The translations under genes and the position numbers were made by a program. The notes below the pieces were generated by a model. It ran no database searches. It had not been told where the DNA came from and saw nothing but the letters and a program-made list of their open reading frames with translations. Shown here piece after piece: positions 25,141-32,707 of a DNA stretch of 64,000 bases (within the stretch, counting starts at the first letter, position 1; every line of letters begins with the position of its first letter). Source of the stretch: JAUMBM01 sp964441755 (GTDB lineage Bacteria > Bacteroidota > Bacteroidia > Chitinophagales > Saprospiraceae); the NCBI GenBank assembly GCA_964441755.1, contig CAYTVG010000012.1, forward strand, positions 62,001 to 126,000. The letters are read 5' to 3'.

Positions 25141-26381
25141 GATGTCGTGCTTATGGATGCTTGTCTGTCTTCCAGTCTGCTCAGCGCTGACAAAAACTGC
25201 TGTTCATTGGCGCACAGAGAGACGCGCAGGTACTGATTGCCGGCACTGCCAAAAATGCCACCCGGCGTCAGAAAAAGATCGTACTCGTACAGTAGTTTGT
25301 CTGACAGGGCATAAGCATCAGGATAATTGGGGGGTATCTGTGCCCACACAAACAGACCTGCCTGCTGGGCATCGTATCGGCAATCGAGTCGCTCCAACAG
25401 CCTTGTAGCCAGCTGCCGCCGGCTGCGATAAACGGCATTGAGCTCATCGTACCAGTGGTCGCCTAGCTGCAATGCTTCGACAGCTGCCAATTGTATGGGT
25501 TTGAACATGCCTGAGTCCATGTTGCTTTTGAAGCGCAGCACCGCCTGCAGGTACTCTTCATTGCCCGCCAGCATGCCTATCCGCCAGCCAGCCATATTGA
25601 AAGCCTTACTCATTGAGTTGAGTTCAAGCCCCACTTCCCATGCCCCAGCCAGGCTGAGCAGGCTGACAGGCTGATCGTTGAGAATAAATACATAGGGATT
25701 ATCATTGACGAGCAGTATTTTGTGCCTGCGGGCAAAATCTACCAATTGTGCCAGCTGTGTCTTGTCAATACGGGCACCCGTAGGCATGTGCGGGTAGTTG
25801 ATCCACATCATTTTTACCCTCGACAGATCCATCGCTTCCAGGGTTGCCAGATCAGGAAACCAGCGATTGGCAGCCGATAGCTCATAGTCAACCACCTGTG
25901 CGCCTGCCAGCAGGGCAGCAGCGCGATAGGTGGGGTAGCCGGGATTGGGTACCAGCACCACATCACCCGGATCGAGGAAAGCCATGCTGATGTGCATAAT
26001 GCCTTCTTTTGATCCCAGCAGAGGGAGAACCTCCCGCTCCGGATTCAGGCTCACCCCCAGCCGCTGCTGATACCAGCCGGCCATGGCCTGCCGCAGCTCG
26101 GGAATTCCAATATAGGATTGATAGCTGTGATTGGTGGCCGAAGCGCTGTGTCTGCTGAGTGATTCTGTGGCCGCCGCTGCCGGCGGCAGGTCGGGACTTC
26201 CTATGCCAAGGTTGATGACAGGCCTGCCGGCTGCCAGTAAGGATGCTATCTCTTTCAGCTTAGCTGAAAAATAGTACTCTTCTACCGCTGCCAGTCGCCT
26301 GGCAGCGACTATCGGTGCTGTGTTGATTTGTCCCATAGGCATTGCTTGCTGGTTGATTTTCGTATTCGTTTCGTGTGTCAC
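25137..26381 (-). CDS. PLP-dependent class I/II aminotransferase, probably for Phe/Tyr synthesis
   Basis: 414 residues, fold type I. Seen: YQSYIGIPELRQAM, VPNPGYPTYRAAALLAGAQV, the substrate segment NYPHMPTGA, DNPYVFI, and the PLP lysine in SMSKAFNMAGWRIGMLAG. The usual NPTG of the family reads MPTG here. The position between pheA and tyrA implies it transaminates phenylpyruvate and 4-hydroxyphenylpyruvate, although close relatives are often named LL-diaminopimelate aminotransferase. Starts at 26381 or at the in-frame ATG at 26339; the first leaves a 15-nt gap after pheA and is kept. Its stop overlaps tyrA. Confidence 0.88.
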   Translation of the reverse strand: MTHETNTKINQQAMPMGQINTAPIVAARRLAAVEEYYFSAKLKEIASLLAAGRPVINLGIGSPDLPPAAAATESLSRHSASATNHSYQSYIGIPELRQAMAGWYQQRLGVSLNPEREVLPLLGSKEGIMHISMAFLDPGDVVLVPNPGYPTYRAAALLAGAQVVDYELSAANRWFPDLATLEAMDLSRVKMMWINYPHMPTGARIDKTQLAQLVDFARRHKILLVNDNPYVFILNDQPVSLLSLAGAWEVGLELNSMSKAFNMAGWRIGMLAGNEEYLQAVLRFKSNMDSGMFKPIQLAAVEALQLGDHWYDELNAVYRSRRQLATRLLERLDCRYDAQQAGLFVWAQIPPNYPDAYALSDKLLYEYDLFLTPGGIFGSAGNQYLRVSLCANEQQFLSALSRLEDRQASISTTS

Positions 26382-26396
26382 AGATAGCCCGATATC

Positions 26397-27290
26397 CTAT
26401 TCGCGCTGTCCCTGGGGGTAAATACCTATAATTTTGAGCTCGCGCGTGATGGGCCGTATAGCCTCAATCGCCTGCGCGTAGCTCACCTTACCATCAGCGA
26501 TAAAATCGATGAAAAAAGAGTATTCCCATGGCCTGCCGATGATAGGGCTCGACTGTATTTTGGTCAGGTTGAGATTGTAGGCGGCCAGTACGGCCAGCAC
26601 TTTGTACAGACTGCCTACCTGGTGGTCAACGGAAAAACTAAGACTTACTTTATCAGGGAGTTGTTTAGCAAGCGTCAGACTCTCGGCCTGCTGTCGCTGA
26701 AGTACGAGAAAGCGCGTATAGTTGTGTTTATTGGTCTCAATAGCCGGTGCCAGCACCTCCAGTCCGTACAGGCCGGCCGCCAGCTCGCTGCCGATGGCAC
26801 CGATATCGGTACGGCCCGACTCTGCAACCATGCGCGCACTGAGCGCTGTATCAGCATTTTCAATGAGCTTGATGTGGGGATATTTTTCAAAAAAAGCAAG
26901 ACACTGCGCGATGGCCACGGGGTGGGAGTGTACCTCCCTTAGCGCTTGAAGCCGGGCGCCCGGCAGCACGAGCAGGTTCTGGTGTATGCGCAGGTAGACT
27001 TCTCCAACTGCCTGCAGTTGGCTGGCCTGCAGCAGCCGATAGTTACTCAGGATGGTACCTGCCAGCGTATTTTCTACGGCCATCAGGCCGGCATCGGCCT
27101 GCTCGCCGGCCTCTACGAGTGCGATGAGATCTTCAAAAGTATGCGCTGCCACTATATCAAGTGGTTGAGGATGCAGGTACTGCCGTGCAGCAATCTCATG
27201 AAAGGCGCCGGGATAGCCCTGGATGGCGATGCGCAGACAAGGCTGCCTGACGGCAGGCTTTTGCGAAGATTCTGTTTCTGTAGAAGACAT
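26397..27290 (-). CDS. pheA: Prephenate dehydratase with ACT domain
   Basis: 297 residues. The catalytic part (about 18-200) begins LRIAIQGYPGAFHEIAARQY, and NYTRFLVL carries the TRF motif needed for decarboxylation of prephenate to phenylpyruvate. An ACT domain follows (about 210-290: LSFSVDHQVGSLYKVLAVLA). The motif that binds Phe in many relatives, ESRP, reads QSSP here (KIQSSPIIGRPWEYSFFIDF), and GALV reads GSLY, so feedback inhibition may be changed. It is the first gene of the aromatic operon and lies about 180 nt downstream of an attenuator terminator. Confidence 0.95.
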   Translation of the reverse strand: MSSTETESSQKPAVRQPCLRIAIQGYPGAFHEIAARQYLHPQPLDIVAAHTFEDLIALVEAGEQADAGLMAVENTLAGTILSNYRLLQASQLQAVGEVYLRIHQNLLVLPGARLQALREVHSHPVAIAQCLAFFEKYPHIKLIENADTALSARMVAESGRTDIGAIGSELAAGLYGLEVLAPAIETNKHNYTRFLVLQRQQAESLTLAKQLPDKVSLSFSVDHQVGSLYKVLAVLAAYNLNLTKIQSSPIIGRPWEYSFFIDFIADGKVSYAQAIEAIRPITRELKIIGIYPQGQRE

Positions 27291-27468
27291 ATAGCTTGCT
27301 GGTTATTGTCGGTTATTCATGCTTTGCGCGTATCTGTGGCTGGATACAGGCAGTTGCTCCTCATGCCGGGTATCAATATGCAGCCATGAGCGCACAGTCA
27401 TGTGGGCAGCTTACGGCCTTAGCGGCAGTCAGTTCAATCTTGTTGGTTTATTTGGCAGGAAAAGGGGC

Positions 27469-27496
27469 AAAAAAAAAGTCCCACGATTGTGGGACT
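27469..27496 (-). terminator. Attenuator terminator upstream of pheA
   Basis: On the minus strand AGTCCCAC (27496-27489), loop AATC, GTGGGACT (27484-27477), then Ts continuing to 27469 (nine Ts in all). It sits between promoter and pheA, on the operon's own strand, so it would cut off the transcript unless its left arm is captured. Confidence 0.85.
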
Positions 27497-27543
27497 ACTT
27501 TTTGTGAGAATCTTCAGCTGTTTGCACTTAGATAAGCAGTCCC
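27491..27543 (-). promoter_or_regulatory. Antiterminator pairing of the pheA leader
   Basis: GGGACTGC (27543-27536), just after the leader-peptide stop, can form eight pairs (one G-U) with GTAGTCCC (27498-27491), which includes six bases of the terminator's left arm. The two structures exclude each other. GGGACTGC can also be hidden in a weak hairpin (27561-27535) whose 5' side lies inside the leader ORF. Confidence 0.7.
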
Positions 27544-27546
27544 TGT

Positions 27547-27609
27547 TTACAACTGATAGCTGTAAAAGTAAAAGCTAAACCAAAAATTGCTGATTGCAGA
27601 CTGAAGCAT
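27547..27609 (-). CDS. Aromatic-rich leader peptide of the phe/tyr operon
   Basis: A 20-codon ORF (ATG at 27609, TAA at 27549-27547) reading MLQSAISNFWFSFYFYSYQL. Residues 9-18 hold four Phe, three Tyr and one Trp. It starts about 17 nt after the predicted transcription start and ends 3 nt before the antiterminator element. The expected action: when charged tRNA-Phe or tRNA-Tyr is scarce, the ribosome stalls on these codons, covers the 5' side of the protector hairpin, and frees GGGACTGC to block the terminator; with plenty, the terminator forms. This is inference from layout; the peptide itself is not expected to act in trans. Confidence 0.8.
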   Translation of the reverse strand: MLQSAISNFWFSFYFYSYQL

Positions 27610-27633
27610 TGCTCAACGATTTATTTGATAAAG

Positions 27634-27665
27634 CAAACCTAGTTTATTTCCAAGGTCTTGCCAAA
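27634..27665 (-). promoter_or_regulatory. Promoter of the phe/tyr operon
   Basis: On the minus strand TTTG (27665-27662), a 20-nt spacer, then TAGGTTTGC (27641-27633): both Bacteroidota sigma elements at ideal spacing. Start predicted near 27626. Confidence 0.75.
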
Positions 27666-27750
27666 TCTTTTAAACTATAATTTCGGCTCTGTAACCTCGA
27701 ATTAATTTTCTTCAGGTTTTAAAGATTTGATTATCAAAATAATAAATAAA

Positions 27751-27797
27751 GAATAGCCGCAAAAAACGAATGTTCATTCGCCTCTTTGCGGCTATTC
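27751..27797 (-). terminator. Intrinsic terminator of the sugar dehydrogenase gene
   Basis: A 13-bp stem GAATAGCCGCAAA (27751-27763) with TTTGCGGCTATTC (27785-27797) encloses a second stem CGAATG/CATTCG. On the minus strand a T-rich tail (TTTATTTATTATTTT) follows. It isolates this gene from the aromatic operon promoter. Confidence 0.85.
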
Positions 27798-27814
27798 TTC
27801 AGAAGGGCTGTCGC

Positions 27815-29656
27815 TTACAATTTAACCACCTGAGCGCTGAGACTAAGCTGGTTGCGGCTAAGCCGCAGCACATATACACCAGCGGGCAGATCCTCCAATG
27901 GCAGTGTGTGGCGTTCTTGCTGGCCGGCTTCGAGCCGGCCATTTTTGAGCATCTCTCCCTGCACGTTTAGCAGTGTCCACTGGTAGGTGGCAGGGGTATC
28001 TGTGCCGATATGCAGGGTCAATGCTTCCTTAAAAGGATTGGGGGACAGCTGAAACTCGCGCAGCCTCATGGCCTCCAATATGTTGGAAATGACAAGCTCG
28101 TAGTTGGGGGAATTGAGTGTGCAGCCTGCCGTGGTGACCGCGCGTACAAAATAGCTGCCGCTGGCAGTCGCCAGCCAGTTGGCAGCCGTTGCGCCCTGTA
28201 TGGGCTGGTCGTTGAGATACCATTGGTAGGAGGCAAAAGTATCGGGAATGCTGAGCAGGTTGCCTTCAGCCGCTATGGCAGGTGGCGGAGCCACCTGACT
28301 GGGAGGCACTACAAAGCTTCTTTCCAGGCGGCAACCCAGCGCGTCGGTGACGGTGAGGCTGTAGCTGCCCGGGCCCAGGTAGATGTTGAGGCTGTCGGCA
28401 GTAGTGTTGTTAGACCATGCAAACTGAAAGGGGGGCTGACCACCCAGCATATTGAGGTCGATGATGCCGTCGAGGGAGCCCGGGCAGGTTTCCGGGCTCA
28501 CCTGAGCGGAGATATCCAGCTGAGCACAGCGATCGGTAAGCTGCCATATCTGCCCGCTGCCAAGGCTGGCGAGATAGAGTTCACCACTTTGGCCCTCGCC
28601 AAAAGTGCTGTATTGATTGGTGCTTCCCTGCAGCAGGAGCTCGTTGATCCAGCCTCCCTGGCCATTGGGCCGGAGCGACCAGATTTTCCCGCTGCAGTAG
28701 TCGGTATAGATATAACGACCCCACAGGCCGGGATAATCTTGTCCGCGATAAACAAAACCGCCGGTGACAGAGCAGCCCTCGGCCGGATTGGGGTAAGTGC
28801 GTATAGGAGCAATATAGCCGGAAGCGCCGGCACATCCGTTGGTATTGTAAGTGGCACTACCCTCATAGCATCGCCAGCCATAGTTTTCACCGCCCGCCAA
28901 TGAAGCGGGACGGAAATGAACTTCCTCCCATGCATTCTGCCCTACATCGGCAATCCAGAGATCCTGTGTCTCACGGTCGAAGCTAAAACGCCACGGGTTG
29001 CGCAGGCCGATGGCCCAAATTTCGGGTCGGGTGCCGGCTATGTTTACAAAAGGATTGGAGGGCGGCACACTGTAAGGACTGCCGCTATTAACATCAATGC
29101 GCAACATTTTGCCCAGTAGTGACTGCCTGTTTTGGGAGTAATTCTGTGGGTCGCCGCCCGAACCTCCATCGCCCATACCAATATAGAGATAGCCATCGGC
29201 ACCAAAATTGAGGTCACCCCCGTTGTGGTTGCTGAAAGGCTGGGTGATGGTCATGATGATCAACTCGCTGTCGACCAACGCCTGATTGGGATTGGCCGGA
29301 TTGACACTGTAGCGGGCAATGACCGTATGGCCTGAATTGTTGGTATAGTTGACAAAAAAGTAGCCATTGTTACTGTAGTCCGGATGAAAAGCAAGCCCCA
29401 GAAGTCCTCGCTCATTGGCACCCGAATTGACGCGGGCGTCAATGTCCAAAAAAGGTGTAGGCAGAACCTGTCCCGCCGAATTGATGATTTTGATAAACCC
29501 TCGTTGCTCGACGATAAACAGGCGGTCGTCGCCGGCCTGTGCAATATCGACAGGACGGGTAAAGCCGCCCGTGACAAGTTTGAGGTTAAGAGAAATTTGG
29601 GCAGTAAGGGTATGCAATAAGCAGACCGCCACCATCATACTGAGCCATTGCTTCAT
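27815..29656 (-). CDS. Secreted PQQ-type sugar (glucose/sorbosone) dehydrogenase with SprB-like repeat and T9SS domain
   Basis: 613 residues. Signal peptide (MKQWLSMMVAVCLLHTLTAQ), then a six-bladed propeller of the GSDH family (about 25-370): GFTRPVDIAQAGDDRLFIVE, GLLGLAFHPDYSNNGYFFVN, HNGGDLNFGADGYLYIGMGD, RNPWRFSFD. Next a SprB-like repeat (about 380-430, GQPPFQFAWSNNTTADS), an Ig-like segment (YQWYLNDQPIQGATAANW) and a type A T9SS sorting domain from LSPNPFKEALTL to the end. It probably oxidises sugars with PQQ at the cell surface or in the medium, although some family members are non-enzymatic. Confidence 0.93.
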   Translation of the reverse strand: MKQWLSMMVAVCLLHTLTAQISLNLKLVTGGFTRPVDIAQAGDDRLFIVEQRGFIKIINSAGQVLPTPFLDIDARVNSGANERGLLGLAFHPDYSNNGYFFVNYTNNSGHTVIARYSVNPANPNQALVDSELIIMTITQPFSNHNGGDLNFGADGYLYIGMGDGGSGGDPQNYSQNRQSLLGKMLRIDVNSGSPYSVPPSNPFVNIAGTRPEIWAIGLRNPWRFSFDRETQDLWIADVGQNAWEEVHFRPASLAGGENYGWRCYEGSATYNTNGCAGASGYIAPIRTYPNPAEGCSVTGGFVYRGQDYPGLWGRYIYTDYCSGKIWSLRPNGQGGWINELLLQGSTNQYSTFGEGQSGELYLASLGSGQIWQLTDRCAQLDISAQVSPETCPGSLDGIIDLNMLGGQPPFQFAWSNNTTADSLNIYLGPGSYSLTVTDALGCRLERSFVVPPSQVAPPPAIAAEGNLLSIPDTFASYQWYLNDQPIQGATAANWLATASGSYFVRAVTTAGCTLNSPNYELVISNILEAMRLREFQLSPNPFKEALTLHIGTDTPATYQWTLLNVQGEMLKNGRLEAGQQERHTLPLEDLPAGVYVLRLSRNQLSLSAQVVKL

Positions 29657-29673
29657 GGAAAGATTTTTTCTTT

Positions 29674-29681
29674 CAAAAATA
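29674..29681 (-). promoter_or_regulatory. -7 promoter element for the sugar dehydrogenase gene
   Basis: On the minus strand TATTTTTG matches TAnnTTTG, 17 nt upstream of the start codon, giving a very short leader. Confidence 0.5.
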
Positions 29682-29822
29682 GCTACTTATTTGGTAAACG
29701 CATTGCTGCCTTTACGACAAAGCGTAAAAAGACAGCATAACAGTCAGCTATGCTGTGTACCGGATGCAATTTTTTTGCCGCAGCTTAGCGCTTTCAAAGC
29801 TAGCAAGTGGTTGGTTTTTGCT

Positions 29823-29831
29823 TATATTTGT
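29823..29831 (+). promoter_or_regulatory. -7 promoter element for the propeller-protein gene
   Basis: TATATTTGT matches TAnnTTTG, 19 nt upstream of the ATG at 29851. Confidence 0.55.
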
Positions 29832-29850
29832 TCACAAATAAAGACCTGAT

Positions 29851-30738
29851 ATGCGCCACATCACCTTTTTATGCCTGCTTTCTGCCCTGCTGTCGACCAG
29901 CCTTCGGGCACAGCTACCGCCTTCAAACGTATACGTTTTCAACTGGAAACTGACGGCGGAAGGCAAGTTTGAACTTAGCCAGCCGCGCTACCTCACAGCC
30001 TTTAATGCCAAAGGCTACAACAACCAGCCTTTTTTTGTAAGCAGCAGCGAGCTGTATATGGCTGTACAGCCTGCGGGACAGGGGCAGCCTGATTTGTATG
30101 CTTTTAACCTGGATCGCCGGGTGAAAACCAGGGTAACCCGCACGGAAGATGGGGAGTATTCGCCGCGGCTGATGCCCGACGGGCGCTACTTCAGTGCCGT
30201 ACGGCAGGAGGCAATCGGCAAAGATACGTTTCTGCGCCTTTGGCAGTTTCCGCTCGATCGACTCACCGACGGACAGCCGGTGTTTAAAAACCTGCTGGGT
30301 ATGGGATACTACTGCTGGCTCGACAGCCGGCAGGTAGCGTTGTTTAAGGTGGGTACACCCAATGAGTTGGTCATCGCACAACTGGGTAGCGAGAGCGAGC
30401 TAAAGATTGCAGAAAATATCGGTCGCTGCCTGCAGCGGATGCCCGACGGCAGCCTCGCTTTTGTGCAGCAGGAGCTGGCAGGCAATGTCGTGATGACTTA
30501 TCAACCGCGGCAGGCGGGTACGAGTCCGAAATTTTTGGTTGAGTGTATGGAAGGAAGTGAAGATTTTGCCGTACTGCCCGATGGAAGTCTCTTGTGCGGT
30601 CAGGGAGGCAAATTGTTCCGGTTCGACCCGGCAACAGATACAGGCTGGCAGGAAGTGGCAGACCTTCGCCCTTACCAAATACGCAATTTGTCGCGACTGG
30701 CAGTTACCACCGATAAAATTGCGTTGGTAAGCGAATAA
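29851..30738 (+). CDS. Periplasmic TolB-like beta-propeller protein, unknown role
   Basis: 295 residues. Signal peptide MRHITFLCLLSALLSTSLRA-Q. The mature protein has repeated blades like those of TolB/WD40-like PD40 repeats: YNNQPFFVSSSELYMAVQ, GQPDLYAFNLDRRVKTRVTR, GEYSPRLMPDGRYFSAVR. There is no catalytic motif, no lipobox and no T9SS tail, so it is probably soluble in the periplasm. Ligand or partner unknown. The next gene, 109 nt on, is an anchored coiled-coil protein. Confidence 0.8.
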   Translation: MRHITFLCLLSALLSTSLRAQLPPSNVYVFNWKLTAEGKFELSQPRYLTAFNAKGYNNQPFFVSSSELYMAVQPAGQGQPDLYAFNLDRRVKTRVTRTEDGEYSPRLMPDGRYFSAVRQEAIGKDTFLRLWQFPLDRLTDGQPVFKNLLGMGYYCWLDSRQVALFKVGTPNELVIAQLGSESELKIAENIGRCLQRMPDGSLAFVQQELAGNVVMTYQPRQAGTSPKFLVECMEGSEDFAVLPDGSLLCGQGGKLFRFDPATDTGWQEVADLRPYQIRNLSRLAVTTDKIALVSE

Positions 30739-30847
30739 GTATGCAATTTTTTGCTGTGGCAAAACGTTAATTTGGGGTGTAAGGGCAACAATGGGAAAAT
30801 AGTGTGTTGCCGGCTTGCCGTACCATTGAATCGTAAAAAGTTTAATT

Positions 30848-31846
30848 ATGACTATCGCTCCGAAACAACCGAATACTTACGACCAAAAAGACAACAAACA
30901 GCGCTTGCTCATCATTGCTGCTGTCGTGATTGGGGTGCTGTTATTGGTCAATGCAGGCCTGCTGTACAGTTATTTGCAAAAGGCAAAATTGAGCGAACAA
31001 CTGGCCGAAGACAATGCTGAACTGAATGAAGTGAAAGCATCGCTGGAAAAAGAGTATGACCAGGCCATGACAGATCTGGAAGGTTTGCGTTCTGATAACC
31101 AGGATCTTAATGACCTTATCAGTCGCCAACAGGCGGAATTGGGACAACAAAAGGCACGCATTGAGGAGCTGCTCCGCAATAAGGCAAATCTTGATCAGGC
31201 CAGAGCAGAAGTTCGTCGGCTGGGGACATTGGTTGAGCAGTACCTGGCGGAAATCACCCAATTGAGAGAGCAAAACCAGCAGCTCGCCAGTCAGAATGAA
31301 CAGCTCACAGCGCAACAGCGCACCCTGCAGGAAGACTTATACAGGGAGCGGCAGTATAATTCTGAAATCACCAGCAACCGGGATTTGATTCTAAATCAAC
31401 GTGACGAACTTGCGAACGTACGCGATGCACAGGCAACGCTCATCAATGTATATGATGTCGAAGTAGTAGGACAGCTGCAACGAAGACCGGGCCGAAGAGC
31501 GGTGCTGAGACACAATGCCGATAACATCAATCAGATAGAGGTTTGCTTTAAAATGCGTACCAACGAACTCGCCAGCAGAGGTGAAGAGGAATTCTTGCTG
31601 CGAATCCTCAATCCGCAAGGGGAAACGCTGGCGGTGGATGACGCTGGTTCTGGCTATTTTACCAACCTCGCAACAGGCAGGCAGACCCGCTATACCATGA
31701 AAAAATCTGCTACTTACAACCCGCTTTCGGCTAGCCCTGTTTGCATGACATGGACCTCAGCGCAGCCCTTTTCACAGGGCGACTACATGGTGGAGATATA
31801 TAACAAAGGTTTATTGGCCGGACAAGGCAGACTCAACCTGCGATAA
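30848..31846 (+). CDS. Inner-membrane-anchored coiled-coil protein
   Basis: 332 residues. A single transmembrane span at about 20-42 (LLIIAAVVIGVLLLVNAGLL), a long coiled coil at about 45-180 with heptads such as LSEQLAEDNAELNEVKASLE, and a C-terminal globular domain (about 200-332) that looks beta-rich (QIEVCFKMRTNELASRGEEE; VCMTWTSAQPFSQGDYMVEI). The coiled coil and C-terminal domain probably face the periplasm. I recognise the general Bacteroidota layout but not a named family. Confidence 0.8.
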   Translation: MTIAPKQPNTYDQKDNKQRLLIIAAVVIGVLLLVNAGLLYSYLQKAKLSEQLAEDNAELNEVKASLEKEYDQAMTDLEGLRSDNQDLNDLISRQQAELGQQKARIEELLRNKANLDQARAEVRRLGTLVEQYLAEITQLREQNQQLASQNEQLTAQQRTLQEDLYRERQYNSEITSNRDLILNQRDELANVRDAQATLINVYDVEVVGQLQRRPGRRAVLRHNADNINQIEVCFKMRTNELASRGEEEFLLRILNPQGETLAVDDAGSGYFTNLATGRQTRYTMKKSATYNPLSASPVCMTWTSAQPFSQGDYMVEIYNKGLLAGQGRLNLR

Positions 31847-31891
31847 TGAACCTAGCAGCTTTCGGCTTGTTACGCTAAAAAATTCACCACA

Positions 31892-32377
31892 GTGAATACA
31901 GTAAACGATAACAGCTCGACGGAGCAGGATCCCCAGGATGAGCGCCCATTTGTCAATCCTATCGATGCCGATCTGATAGCACAAAATCCTCATCTGCTGC
32001 CTTATGCACATAGCCGGGGAGGAGCACAAATTACGCCGATTGACAAAGGCAAGGTCAAGGGGCGTGCTATGTCGGCTATGTATGAGCAGACAGATTTGGA
32101 TCTGGCGCAGATTAAAGAACAGATAGAACTGTTGGCGCGCCAGGCAAAAGCTATCCAGGATCGTGTTACCATCTCTGAAGAAATCTATGCAGCTGAAATG
32201 AACTTCGAACCATTTATTGGGAAGACGTATCATCTGTATCGACGCAGCAGCGGTAAACCCGTACTTTCGCTTGTAAGTCCTGAAGAATGGGGCGGTAACC
32301 CCCCCTTCGCATTCGTCGCTACTATCAGGCTTATGGCAGATCATACCTGGGATGTGCTCAGAAAAGCAGAAGAATAA
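31892..32377 (+). CDS. DUF2452 family protein
   Basis: 161 residues starting with GTG at 31892, 45 nt after the previous stop. Conserved stretches match the DUF2452 family, which also includes animal C1orf50-like proteins: NPIDADLIAQNPHLLPYAHS, GKVKGRAMSAMYEQT, and MNFEPFIGKTYHLYRR. It has no signal peptide or membrane span, so it is cytoplasmic. The family is widely conserved but its function is unknown to me. Confidence 0.85.
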   Translation: MNTVNDNSSTEQDPQDERPFVNPIDADLIAQNPHLLPYAHSRGGAQITPIDKGKVKGRAMSAMYEQTDLDLAQIKEQIELLARQAKAIQDRVTISEEIYAAEMNFEPFIGKTYHLYRRSSGKPVLSLVSPEEWGGNPPFAFVATIRLMADHTWDVLRKAEE

Positions 32378-32559
32378 ACCCAACCAGGTTGATGATCAGG
32401 TAGCTGACAGATAATTTTGCGGTAGCTGCATATTAATCTTGTCGAAATATTGAGATTATAAATCTGGTAATTAGGTTTTTGTGTATAATAAAAATAATTT
32501 ATGAATTTCCTTGTTTGCAAAAAAGGCAACATAAGGTTTTTTATACGAACAAAGATACA

Positions 32560-32568
32560 TATCTTTGC
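32560..32568 (+). promoter_or_regulatory. -7 promoter element for the SRP RNA
   Basis: TATCTTTGC matches TAnnTTTG; the RNA's terminal stem begins 5 nt later. Confidence 0.75.
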
Positions 32569-32572
32569 AGTC

Positions 32573-32662
32573 GGTGAGCAGCATTCGGCAGCTCCCTCTG
32601 AACTCCCCCAGGGTGGAAACACAGCAAGGGTAGGAGGTTGAGCGCTGGTTTGTTGTCTCACC
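32573..32662 (+). ncRNA. ffs: Signal recognition particle RNA (4.5S type)
   Basis: About 90 nt that folds into one long hairpin with ends GGTGAG (32573-32578) and CTCACC (32657-32662). The apex shows the SRP core: symmetric loop strands CAGG and AGCA flank a 3-bp stem GTG/CAC closed by a GAAA tetraloop, with CCC/GGG pairs outside. This is the Ffh-binding domain IV. Most bacteria have GGAA in the tetraloop; GAAA also fits the GNRA rule. A promoter element lies directly upstream and the transaldolase gene starts 45 nt downstream. Confidence 0.9.
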
Positions 32663-32707
32663 TTCGTTATTTGTCACAACTGAGCCTGTTTGTACGGCTG
32701 AATCCGC

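Noticed and set aside
27547..27665. T-box or riboswitch in front of pheA
   Set aside because: No T-box sequence or known aptamer is visible, whereas the leader ORF and paired elements explain the terminator.
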